A program made the translations under genes and the position numbers. A stretch of 64,000 bases of DNA from Nelumbo lutea (Eukaryota > Streptophyta > Magnoliopsida > Proteales > Nelumbonaceae): positions 26,982,193 through 27,046,192 of the forward strand of contig JAKGHH010000005.1 of NCBI GenBank assembly GCA_022828595.1. The letters are read 5' to 3'. This document shows positions 45,228 through 57,900 of this stretch, piece by piece; positions within the stretch are counted from its first letter, which is position 1; each line of letters starts with the position of its first letter. The notes beneath the pieces are model-generated. The model did not search any database, had not been told where the DNA came from, and saw only the letters and a program-made list of their open reading frames with translations.

Positions 45228-47155
45228 TGAAGGAATGAGAGATCCATCATATGGATGGCTGAACCCTGTAGGAAGGTTAGGCGAATTTCAAAAAATTCTT
45301 CTCCCCTCATCTGGGAATCACATTCCCTGTTTTAGAAAATCTGCATTTTCAATGATCAATCTTGAACCCTAAATCGAACCAGATTTGAAACCAGAAGCAG
45401 GTGAGGGATATACCTGATACGAAGAAACAATATCTCCCAACGAAAGTGTTCACACCCAAAGAAAGACTCCAAAGACTGCTTCCACTGAAGATGACACAGT
45501 GAATGTTGGAGCAGAATCAGCAGTGTTCGTCCAACGAACCGAACCCTTCACAAGAATTCGCTGGAGGCTGTGAGCACAACTTCAAATCAGCCTTTCCCAA
45601 AGGCTGATATCAAGATCTGATCTTGACCCCTCCTGCTTGAAGAGGAGATCGTACTGGTAGTTATGGCGGCGGCAGGAAGGAGGCGACAAGGAGAAAATTG
45701 CGCAGTCTCACTGTATGCTATGTTTTCTCTTCTATAACTCTTGCTCTGAAATTGAGGATGTGATCTTTTAAGAGGCTGCCGTCCCCTCCTCCTTTTATAA
45801 CCTTAAAGGGATCAGGTCCTAATCCCATTAGAAGTAGTTGATCCAAATCATATTTGGATCTAAATTCCCTTTAAGTGATAAGGATAGTCCCTTATCTTAT
45901 TTGTAGATTAGATAAGCTCTCTCCTAATCTCATTAGGAGGTTTCCAGATCTGAATCTATATTCAGATCTAGACTCCCTGAGTGGATAGGGTAAAACCCTA
46001 TCCTATCTACTAATCTAATCTTAGATCCGCCCCTTTATTTAACTGATCAAATTAGTCCAGTTCCAAATGGGCTTTAGGCCCATGAAGTCTTAATGCTCAG
46101 CATGCTTCCAAACTGCTGCCCAGTTGGGCTTCTTTGTATGGCATGGGACCCAAACATAGATCTACACATCTGTCACATGGGTTCAGCCCAGCTTCTGTTA
46201 CAAGGCCTGGCCGAATACACTGTTATGGACAGTGGACCCCCTGAGCCCATCACATGAACTTCTAATGGGCCCAACACTTACACTAAGTGGTCCCTGGGCC
46301 AAGCCACCTTATAAAAGCCCATGGACTGTGGGTAGATGCAAGATTAGCCCATCAGGTATTACCCTCAATGGTCTTACACTTAACCTCTCAGCCCATAATG
46401 ATCATATACTACCCGACAATAGATGACCTCTCTCTCGGTTGCAAGGAACAATGCTGTACTCTCTACTCACATGGATCCCGAGAATTAAAACCATTTTGCA
46501 TACATTTTGAAACCATAATATATATATAAAATATATTTTGCAAAACAAATTTCAACGATTGAAATCGGTTGCCGATAGTCTTGGTTTCCATCAGAGAGAG
46601 TGCATTCCCGATCATTACCTTTGTCCGACAAAGGGACCGATCCTGTCACTATGATCACCCACTCAGATGAATTCTCAGACTGTCCCAACATACCTAGGTT
46701 TTGACCCCCTCTAAGGATCTCACTGATTAGCATATCAAAGATAGTCCGATCCGACACCTAGTGCAGTATCATAATCGAGTCTAGGGGTCAGGTGTAACTT
46801 TCCAGTTTTGCTCATCAATCTCCAAGGTCCAGGGCAATACTGGAAATCTGGTCTGGTTCAGGGTTTCAAGTAAACCTAAACTGCGTGTACCTCGGGTCTC
46901 ACCCTGGCAGTTGAGACAGGCCACCCCAACACTTGGCGGCACATCAGTGTCAGCCTTAGCAGGATAAATCTCGCAAGACTTATCCAACGGCTGTGAACAT
47001 TCTAAACTAACACGAGTCTCATAAGTGTCCAGTTTAAGGGTATTACACAGAAACAAACCACAATAACATGAATCAAATATGTATTTTATTCATTTACAAT
47101 AAATGTCATAAGGTACATCATTCTGATTGGAGCTAAGGGCACACACTGTCTAACA
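45228..47155 (-). mobile_element. Solo LTR, family A Copia
   Basis: This complete 1928-bp LTR in reverse orientation starts (minus strand) TGTTAGACAGTGTG at 47155 and ends at 45228. It has a perfect 5-bp target duplication ATCTC (45223-45227 and 47156-47160). It aligns along its whole length with 15353-17310 and with 1-1426. The only differences are scattered substitutions and small indels. Confidence 0.93.
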
Positions 47156-47674
47156 ATCTCAAGTAGAGTAGGTGCTAGTGAGAAAGGGATTTTATCCAAC
47201 GGACCTTCTTTGCCCCTTGTGCAGGATGGAGGAAGAGTCTTACAACCATCTCTTCATTCACTGCAATTTTACTTACAAGATTTGAACTTTTTTCTTCTAA
47301 GGCCATCTCTTACCAATGATGCATGTTGGGTTTTGTTCAGGCTTTGTTATAGGATTGGAAAGTAATTGGAATGGGTAGGAAAGGCAGTTTTTTTGGTCTA
47401 CTATACCCTTGGCTGCATGATGGTTTGTTTGGATGAAAAGGAATTCTTGGGTTTTTGAGCAGAAAAATATCCCTGTGAAAGAGTGACTAATGTCATTATT
47501 GAGGCTCCAAGGCAGTGATTATCATTTAGAGCTCACTTTAAGGAGAATGATTTTTCTTCTTCCTTTTTGGCCGTAAACTTTTTTGAGGATAATACTTGTG
47601 GCTGTACAGATTCTCATTGTCCATCAATTCTTCTCACATACTGGAGATTCTATTGGGCTGACTAGTGTGAGAAT
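47156..47674 (+). pseudogene. LINE ORF2 C-terminal fragment
   Basis: The zinc-binding tail of a plant LINE RT is readable: CPLC-RMEEESYNHLFIHCNF, then FFWSTIPLAA and WFVWMKRNSWVFEQ. Frames shift twice. A 3' tail sequence follows, the inverse of 40184-40335. Confidence 0.75.
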
Positions 47675-48168
47675 GTTGGGTTAGTTTTTGCTGTTGTATT
47701 TATTGTATGACCAGATTTTTTCAAGAAAGTGAAAAATGCAGAGACGAGGGGAAGAAAAAATGGGAGAATGGGTTGGGAACATTTGTGTCCCACACCCTCC
47801 CACATTGTATTTTCAATTATGTGAAAAAGACATCAAAGGGCAATGCCTTCTAAAGAATGGATAGTGACAAATACAAGAGAATAAGAAGTTGCAAGAAGAA
47901 ATCTCAATAATATCTTTACTCATTTACATCTCAACAATCCCCCTCAAGTTGGAGCAAAGGTATTTATCGTGCCTAACTTGCTAAGAAGCTCTTGTAGACA
48001 TAATTTTGCTACACCTTTAATAGGGATGCCGGCCAATTGTAACAGGTCATAATGTAATGGAGACATGGATGGAGTATAAAATTTTCCATTGAGAACTTTC
48101 TCCCGTATAAAATGGTGGTTTACCACTATATGCTTCGTACAAGTAGAAAAACATAATAGGACTTCCAT
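47675..48168 (-). pseudogene. Copia RNase H end with 3' LTR piece
   Basis: The minus strand reads CTKHIVVNHHFIREKVLNG and LLSKLGTINTFAPT (end of Copia RNase H), then a polypurine tract (inverse of ATCCCCCTCAAG, 47937-47948). A short LTR starting TGTTGAGATG at 47936 runs left to about 47675. All upstream pol is missing. Confidence 0.75.
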
Positions 48169-50579
48169 TATTATTTGGAGAATGTGATTCTACAATGTTT
48201 TGACAATTATCACACCTCACATATCCACTGAAGCATCTTAGTTGACTTGAACTAAGAAGTAAATAATAATTTTAATGACAAATGACAATTGGTTCAAGTC
48301 TCTATGCCACAAACTGGACAATACAAATGGATCGATCTAATTGATGTAACAGGAGATAGTGACATAAAAGTAAGTTGATAGAGAACATCCAGGAGATAGC
48401 GACACAATATGATGTATAATGAAAAGGAAAGAAAGTTATGGAACAATTCAACCACTTTGTTGTACTACTAATAGATATAAGATTGGTGGAAAACTTTGGA
48501 ACATGAACGTAGATGGAAAATATGAGGCATGCCATTAATAATTCATTTTTCTTAGATAAACAAAAATGGAACCATGAAGGAGATGGATTCACTTAAAGTA
48601 TCTCATCTCTACTAGCATTATTTTCTTTCTTCTACTTTCTAAACCTTTGTGGTTGTCCATCGAGATCCCAACATGTATCCTTAGTTTTGAGAAATGCACT
48701 ATATTGTCTGTATTGTCTGATTTATGGAAAGCTTGAATATGTGTAAGAATCCATTAATATATGCCTCTTGTATGTAGTCTTGGGGGATGAAGGAAGCTAA
48801 AATATTCTGTTCTCTTTGTTTATCAATACTTTTGTAGGGAAGAAGATGACTGAAGTTATATTGGTCATTTTCATTGTTTTGTAGAGTGCTATATATATAA
48901 TGGAAAAAGGTTGGGCATATGTAATGATTTGATTCGTTGCTTTGGGCTATGAAAGCACACAATGCCAAGGTTGAGAGCTGTACCTTCACTGAACGTCTGT
49001 CGTGCCTCAGCTATTGCCAATAAGTATTCTATCTTCTTGTTTTGCAGATTAAACTTGACCATCATAGATTTACTGCTCTAACTTCATTAGACGGTTACTA
49101 TCATATCATTGCTTCTATCAACTTTGTAACATGTACCTTAGAAATTCTAATGGAAAAATAAAATTATGTAATTTTGTAGATTAACTACTTGTCAATTTGC
49201 AATAAATAACAACATATTTATTATTTATTGAAAAAAATATATTATCTACAAAACTTACTTCACGGTATTAATTTTAAGAAGTTACATAATGATTAGGAAT
49301 CATATTAAGAATTTAAGATTAAGTTGACCTTTTTTTTTTATAATATACAATAGTAAAACAATAAGATATGGAATAATTCATTTAATAATTAAAATATAGT
49401 TGTCTTGTACACTTTGATTTGTGGATTTTTTGCATTCTCATGGATCTAATATATGTTATAGATTGACCATATTTTTTATAATTATTAATTGATAATTCTA
49501 CTTAAATAAATAAGAACATATTTACATTAAATAATTTGATGATAAATTATTGTATGATATTTACATCTCCTGATATATTTATTATAATGTATTTTTTCAT
49601 ATAAATTATTAAAATAATTTTCGCATGTATTTGTACTTTATTTATAGTTATTCAACTATAACTTAATGTAGTGGGATTTGAGTCTACTATGATGCTAAAA
49701 AGGAATGATACTTGAAAACTAATAACTAATCAACCGGCATCATTGAAGAGTGGTAACCAATCTAACAGGTATTCATCAAAATTCACGGAGGGGGACTGAT
49801 TAATCGAAGTTCTTCTGTTACCTTACACTTCCGGCATCAAATTGCCATGGGATTTATGAGAATTTTCTTAACGTTTGGTAATGGCTATCGTGAAACATAT
49901 TGCACCACATCCATGTACATCTATTGCATATCGTGAAACATATTCATTTCCTACCTTACCGATATACTTTGCAATACTAATATTTTGAACTTTGGTATTG
50001 TCTAATGGTCTAATGCATTGGATAAAGATGGAATACACTAGATTGTTCAAAGCTTATACCTTGCAGATAATCTTTTCATTCACCAACTTTGATTGTTTTA
50101 AAGCTTATGATTGTTCTAATTCGACCGTGCGACTTCACCATATTACCTTTGTTCCCATTCTGTTCTTCCATTCTTCCATTTATCAATTTTTTCTATTTAT
50201 CCATGTTTTGGTGTTTCTACTTCAGGCTCGGTACCGAGTTCCATGATCCACTGAACATGGCGTAAACGCTTCTGCTTTCCACCTAACCGAGAGTTTTTTA
50301 GAAACCCTTGAATTGGTATTCAAAGTTTCAAACCAGGCTTATATCAGCTGATGTGTATCGTATTGGGGCCTTCCCGATACACCCCTATAGAGGGTGTATC
50401 AGGTCAGGCCATGGTTCTAAGGGTAGCCGGAACTTAAACTGATCCTTCTGAACTGGTTTTGAAAAAATAAATAAATAAAACATAAAAAAAAAGCACCAAT
50501 ACAGGCTGATACACCCTACCTGCATATCGGCCTGTATTGATATTTAGAACCTTGATTCTAATTAATTTTTATTTTGGGA
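48169..50579. other. Non-coding AT-rich DNA
   Basis: No gene is recognised. 49140-49680 is strongly AT-rich. 50320-50560 holds a dispersed repeat with GATACACCC-type and inverse motifs (CCCGATACACCCCTATAGAG, CTGATACACCCTACC), common as a MITE-like sequence in plant genomes. Confidence 0.45.
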
Positions 50580-51200
50580 TAATAGCATATAAAGGGCAAC
50601 TTTTGGGGTTTAATATCAATAAAGGTAATATATTTAAAAAAAAAAATTCAAAAATAGGTTAACTTTTTAAAAAATAATATCAATAAATGACAAAAACATT
50701 GTTCATCTTCTTCTTGTCATTTGTTCACCAGAGCCACCGTCTGCCGCCGCCCAACGCCGTCTGTTGCCGCCCACCACTACCTGCCACCGTCATCCGTTGC
50801 CGCTCACCTCCGCCTCTACCTCTGGCAATGTTGCTGGAGGTGGCCGGAGGCAAAGGTGGTGGCAACGGCGCTGGTGGTTTCTGTCCAACACCACTGCCTT
50901 TGCCCACCTCCGTCAGAGACGGGTGGTGAGCATAGGAATGACCACCAGCGCCGCCGCCACCACCTCTGCCTCCAACCACCTCCAGCAACGTTGCAGGAGG
51001 CAGAGGTGGTGGTGGGTAGCAATGGACGGCGGTGGTGGGCAGCAGCAGACGACGACTAATGAACAAATGGCAAGAAAAGAAGATGAACAGTATTGTTACC
51101 CTTTATTAATATTATTTTTAAAAAATTAACCTATTTTTAAATTTTTTCTAAATATATTACTTTTATTGATATTAAAACTCAAAAGTTGCCCTTATATACT
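50580..51200. mobile_element. Foldback element, copy 2
   Basis: The arms (about 50586-50733 and 51055-51195) are inverted copies of each other and match copy 1 at 4312-4931 (AAGGGCAA, TTTAATATCAATAAA, TTTGTTCACCAGAGCC). The GC-rich core contains two palindromic modules at about 50807-50855 and 50960-51011 with GCAATGTTGC and GCAACGTTGC centres. ORFs on both strands are compositional. Confidence 0.8.
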
Positions 51201-51960
51201 AGTACCCTTTTATTTTTGACGTTTTATATTACAAAGGGATTGACCCATTCGGACTGGACAGCTGAAATGCTGACCCAGAAATCAATGGTCAAAGTGGTTT
51301 CGTTTTCAGCTCAGCTTTTAAAACCTTGACCAGTTAAACCAATTCAGCTATGAGCTATTTAGAGTTTTACAATCCGAAACCTGGCTTGGTTGAAGTGCAG
51401 ACTGAAGATTAGCATACAATATCCTTGGCATGATAACATGTACAAGTGATCAAAGTAAAACAATTTTTCAGCTTACAAAAGGGATCATATGCTGATCGAA
51501 CCAGTTCAGCTGTTCTCTATTTCATGGATATTCAGGTCATCGTCAAGAATTAGTGTTTCAAGGTATCCTTTTACAGATAGACGGGTGCTTTACATAGTTC
51601 CGTTATGTATTCCAAGCACCCATCATCTTTTTCACACAAAAAAAAAAACAGTACTTCACAAACGACCCATGCATAGAACGGATAAAGATAGCTAAAAATA
51701 AAACGCATACAACTCATGGTTTTCTTTGATAAATATTTGCACATTCATTGCCATGGTAGACTTCGTCATTTGTTTATATCAGGACGGTGCATGATGTGGC
51801 ACCAAGTGATCAGCACAAGAATATCACACGACATCCTCTTAAAAGGAACCAACCCCTTCTCCAGACAACAGTAAAGCCTCGCTCACAAGATAATCACCCT
51901 AACTTCAACTATTGATTCTAAAGAATGCAAGGGGAGAGACCTTTGCATCATCATGCTTGG
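51201..51960. other. 3' flank of TOM1-like gene
   Basis: 51230-51370 carries GACCCATT/AAACCAATT repeat sequence. The right part probably holds the 3' UTR of the minus-strand gene that ends at 51961. No other feature is seen. Confidence 0.45.
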
Positions 51961-54900
51961 TCAATCACTAGAATCAATGCTTCCACTGTTCGAGCTGCTG
52001 GCATTGCGACTGTGCAATGAGAGGCCCCTCATGTGACCCACCAATGCCGAACCATCCCCCCTTTTCTCCTGAAAGAATTTCTCCCTCTCAATGTGCTTGG
52101 CTGGGGGAGGAGGGATGACAACAGCTGGAGAAGGTGCAGTAGGCTCTCTTGGTTCCAAAGACAATGGGCGTATTAGTGGACGATTCAGCCTATCTGCATG
52201 AATTGATCCAAGTAAAATAGAGGAATGGTCCAAATGATCCTCATCCTCAGGTCTTGCACAAGCTTTTCCTTTCCGAATTCTGCAAGGTTGCATTAGTAAA
52301 GGAAAATATGTCATAAAGACATATATCATTTACCAACTAGGAGAGGGTGCAAATGCAATAGTACAAGTAATATGTCCTCCAGGAAAATGAGAAATACATA
52401 GTGCTCCCACTGGATTATCATCTAATGGGCCATTGTAAAACAGTCAGCAGTTATGTCTGGGTTTTGCCTTACACTGACAGATAAAGCAACCATACAATAG
52501 CACCTACAGTAATGGCTCATTAGCACCGCAGGTGGGGTTTTACACCCATCCGAATTACAGAATATCAAAATCTGTATATCATGATATTAGGTCATTTTAA
52601 TTTGCAAGGCCATAATATCTCATTATGATGTACTATGGGATTCATAGGATTCCAACACACTTGAAACACCTTCTCCTGAACTAATGTATGTCAGAGGAAG
52701 TGCTACACATTCTACAATATGTTATGTATGTCAAGAGGAAGTGCTACACATTCTACAATATGTAATGTATGTCAGAAGCAAGACAAGTGGAGCTTTCATA
52801 GATGCCCACATTGACAAATGCCTGCTTTTCTAGAAGCCCAATTCAACAAATTTACAGTTTGTTGCTCTTGACTACTTGGCCACTCTCCCCTTTTGTTAGA
52901 AAATGTGTATCTCCTCAAATCCAACAGATGTATTGTACATATTTTATTATAAATAAAAGAACATTTATTTCATGTGTCATTGTGTTGTTTTGCTAAATTT
53001 CCCCTTAGTTCATATTAGTTTTATTTATGAGACCACATAATTGTTATAATGTAGACTTAAATGTTTACAACTAGTGGATAGGCTTGGGGAATCTATCCTA
53101 ACAAGGTTATCATTTTCACATTGCCCAAGGTAGTGGAGCAATGGGTCTCAGTTGCTCGGGTTGTGACTTAAGGTGTGAGAATGAATGTTTACTAGAAACA
53201 TTGAACTGGACTGAACTCAAATGTGTTCCTGGACTTTGTGACAGGTGGAACAATTATGTATTGCTTTTAATCCCTAGACCTGATATTGGTATCAGATTGA
53301 GTAACAGACTTGTCTATCAAAGATGGGGTCAAATACTTGGGTATGTTGAGGTATTCAAAGATGTTATGCCAATTGATGATCAAATGATCTACTACCATGT
53401 TAGGAAATAGGGAATACTTTGTACAACTTCCTCTTTGGATTCCTAAATCTACCAGTAATAGGATTATCTGGATCCTCAATGAAGGATCCATTGGTTTTGG
53501 AAGTTGGAAACCATGAGATAAAGACGGGAAAAAAAAAATCCTTCCCTTAATATGGTGCCAAGCATTATTAATAGAGAGATTAAGTGCAAGTGATGGATTG
53601 GGCTTCCTAGAGACCAATTGCGTATATGCAACCTAAACAAGAGCATGGAGGAATATCTAATACTATTTATCATTATGGGCATAAAGGAAACCTCAGTGAC
53701 TCCTGATAGCTCCCAAATACAAGAGAATCCATGAGTTCAACATAAAAGGCTTAAACATAAATCAAAATATACCTCCTAAAAAGACTTTCAGCCTCCTCTT
53801 CCTCCTCTGCTTCTTCATGGCAAAAATGAATGGCAGTAGATGGTGCCCGAACTGAAAGAAGTGCATCGTGTCTGACCAGCACCTTTTGCAACTGATCATT
53901 TAGTTCAATTGCTTGAGAAACCATTCTCTCATCTCTGCAAAAAATTACAAATATAATATAAGTAGAATTCATGAAAAACCATAAAGGCATAACTTGCTGG
54001 ATGTTTCATTGTATTGCCAATGATGGTTCGAAGTTTTAATTTTGATAGGCATTTCACCATATGAAAATGGAAAAAACTTTCAAAAATTTGGTTCAAATAT
54101 CTAGAAAATCTGAGGAAATTTGGAAATATAAAAAAAGAATATGGAATTTATTTATAGAAATTTAAGAAATGCTAAAAACGATTCATGCAAAAACCAAGTT
54201 TAGCTCTTCTATCCTAACTCCACTTTAAGTTTCTTTAAGATGATATCTTAAATTGAGTCCATATTATTAAGACAGCTTTATATACCAAAAGCCTAATTCA
54301 TGTTGTTGATTTGAAGGTATAGAATAAATAAATCCAAATAATCTTTCCATAAGTTTATGTAAAAGATGTGATTTGAGCATTTTCTATGCATCATGATTTT
54401 TTTTTTCTTTTGCGAGCATAGCTTGTGGGTTTCTTTAAAAATCTAAAGAAGGCAATAGTATGTCTTTCATAACCATAATGCGAGCACTCCACCACTGCTG
54501 CTTAACTGTAACTTCAAAAGTGATAGGCTTATAGATATTATTCACATAGCTCCAATCTCATCATCTCAGAATATGTTTTCATGACCATAAACCTTTTAAT
54601 GTTTTAACCCTTGTAGGCTAAAAAATGACTGAAACAATTGATAGATACGAGAAATGCTGTTACTCCCAAAATATGTTTTCTTTTCCTGCTCTGATATCCA
54701 TCTAGAATGTATCGAAGCAAATTATGCTACTACAAATCTTAGGTTCCAACGAGTTCCAAAACTAAGTCCAAATCTGGGCATCCTCCTGTACCATTCAAAA
54801 TAATGGAACTACTAGATTTTGACAATTCTGTCCTAGTGTACAAAAGTGCTATAAAATTACAAATGTTTTGACCTCAACCAGAAAATGAGATTTATATTAG

Positions 54901-57900
54901 TAAGTGTAAATGGACAATTCTGTCATGCACACCTAGAAAATAAAGTGTTTTATGTGTTGACCACACCATATCAGAGAACAGTTCAAACAGGGCAGAAAAC
55001 AGACACGTACAGGTGTGTCTTAGCCCATATAGGGTATGTTACAACAGTCATCCTTATGTACAAAAGTACCATAAAATTCCAAATCTAATTCTCATCTCAC
55101 TACAGAATATGTGTTGCAGACATGATAAGCTTTTGTCAAGTGGGGATCACTTGTTTAATATGGAAAATTTTCCATCTCCAATTTGCAGATGAAATGACCA
55201 AATTTGCCAAAGAAGAATATAGTGGGGATCAGTGATTTTTAAGATACATCTGTGACGCTACAATCCTAAACAAAGTGGAACGGAAGAACTATATTCATCA
55301 GTCATCTACATAATCACAATGTTTGGGATAAGGCTTCATTGACTAATCAAATGATGATTTCTGTCTTAAGGAATCATTTTATTGTTATTTTTTATTGGGA
55401 AATCTTCTCAGTTATTATAATGGCTGCTTCTTCCTATTTCTTTACTTTTTATCTACTTCAGTGTTAGTAGGTAGACCTTAGTTATGGACCTTAGTTTCTT
55501 TGTTTTTCTTTAAGTTATATTTATGACTTGTGTTAGTAGGTAGTAGGCCTTAGTTATGAGCCTGTTTTCTCTTATTTATTGTTTTTTATTGCTCTTTAGT
55601 GATGGACGCCCTACTAAAGGAACTCATGTAATTGTCCTTATTTTTTACCACAAAAGAATAAAAGAGATCATTGGGAGCTGAAGAGAGGTTTTGAACTACT
55701 CTCTCTTCTTCTTTTTCTTCCATCTTCTTCCTCCATCACTTCTCTCTCTTCAATCTCCTTTTCTCCTGTTTCTTTTCTTTTAATTCAGATTATTGTAGGT
55801 GTTATTTACAACTACCAATTCGAAGAAGATTAGATAGATTTCTATTTTCTGGTGATTGGGAAGAACATGTAGGAGACCTGATTCAAGAAGCCTTACCTTT
55901 CCTCATGTCAAACCATAAACCAGTTTTTCCGAGACAGTTTGTAGCAATTGCTGGTCCAAGACCTTCTAAATTTGAAAACATGTGGTTGGACTACCCAGAT
56001 TTTTAAGAATGGGCAGAGGAAAAATGGGAGGGTTTCCATGTTTAGGGTTTGGTGGGTTTCAAACTGGCTAGAAAATTACAGTTGCTAAAAGAAGTGGAAT
56101 AAATCAGTGTTTGGAAGGGTAGCAATTAGGAAGGAGATTTTGGAAAAATTGGTGCGGCTGGACAAAATGGAGGAAGACATGCTTCTTTCGAGGGAGGAGA
56201 GAGTGGAAGGAGAAAGATTGGATTTAGACTGAAAAACCTAATCTATAGAAAAGAGGAGAGCTGGAGACAAAAATCCAAAATGATTTGGCTAAAAGTAGGG
56301 TATAAAAACATGGCTTTCATTCACGCTTATGCCAATGCAAGGAGGAGAAATTTCATCTCAAGAATTCAGGTGGAAGGAGAGATGGTGGACTCATGGAGTG
56401 AAATTCAAGAAAAGGTGGTTGGCTTTTACAAGGCATTGTACACCTCAAAAAATAGAGGGATGTCACTCGGAGAGCTAATACCAAATAAGTTGAGTGAAAA
56501 TTCAGCAACCTGAATTGAGAGAGTTTGGTTTGGAGGAAGTCAAAGATGCTCTAAAAGGCATCATTGGGGCAAATGTTCAAGGAGTTCCATAGAGAGAAGA
56601 CTTTAGAGAAGATGGTGAATGCCACCTTCATTTCCCTAATTCCTAAGAAGGGGCAGTGGATTTGAAGGACTTTAGGCCAATAAGCTTAATCAGCAGCCCA
56701 TACAAGTTGGCTAAGGTTTTAACCAAGAGACTGAGATATATGCTTCATGAGGTGGTTGGGGAATCTCATATGAATTTTGTAGAAGGGAGGCAAATTTTGG
56801 ACAGGGTTCTAGTGGCAAGTGAACGCATTGACTCCCGCCTGAGGAATGGTAGACTAGGTTTGGTTTGTAAGGTTGATTTTGAGAAGGCCTATGACCACGT
56901 GGAGTGGGGTTTCTTAGAAGAAATCCAAAGTTTGATGGGGTTTGGGGAGAAATGGAGGGCTTGGATGTTTTCTTTTGTGTCTATAGTCTTGTTCTCAATA
57001 TTGATGAACAGAATTTCATCAGATTTCTTTCAGCTTCTAGGGGATTGAGGCAAGGAGAACCTGTGTCTCCTTTGCAGTTTGTTATGGGTGATGGAGATTT
57101 TGAACTTGCTGCTAGAGAGAAGCCAAATGGGCTTAATTGATGGCTTTAAGGCAAGAGATGGACCTTGCATTACTCATCTGCAATATGCACATGAAACTCT
57201 AATTTTCTTAGATGCAAAGGTGGAACAGATGCTAAACTTGAGGGTAGTTTTTGAAAATTTTGAGCTGTTATCAGGGCTAAAGATAAATCTCTCCAAAAGC
57301 ACTATAATAGCAGTTGGAGAGGTAGGGAGGGGAGTTTTGTTGGAGTGTGCTGATACCATGGAATGCAGAATTGGTGAGCTTCACATATCTAGGAATGCCG
57401 ATTGTTGGAGCAGTGAAGTCATTGATAGAGGTTGGATGGGTGGAAAGCTAAGTATTTATCCTTGGGGGGGGAGGGGGCAAGAAATTTCATTTGGTGAGCT
57501 GGGACAAGGTGTGTAAACCAAAGGAGAGGAGAGGGTTGGGGATAAGGAGAATGAGAAATTTTAACAGGGCCCTATTGGGGAAATGGCTTTGGAGATTTAG
57601 TTTAGGGAGAGAGAACTCATTGTGGAGGAGGGTTGTGGTTGGTAAGTATGGAGTGGTGAGATTCAGTTGGGAATCAAGGGAGATGAGGGCTTCCTATGGG
57701 GTGAGTGTGTGGAAGGGAGTCATGACATTTAACAATGAATTCAGAGATCAAATTAGCTTTGCAGTCAGGGATGGGCCAAAGATCAGATTTTGGAGGATGA
57801 CTGGTGTGGGGTGGGTAAGCTGTGTGAGTTATAAGCAAGACTATACAGGTTAACAGGCTGAAGTAGCTATCAGTGACTGTTATGAAAGGAGGGGGATCAG

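Noticed and set aside
50687..51129. Five overlapping ORFs on both strands
   Set aside because: Same artefact in the second foldback copy.
54885..55088. 67-codon ORF in the intron
   Set aside because: No homology, no codon bias, flanked by random stops.
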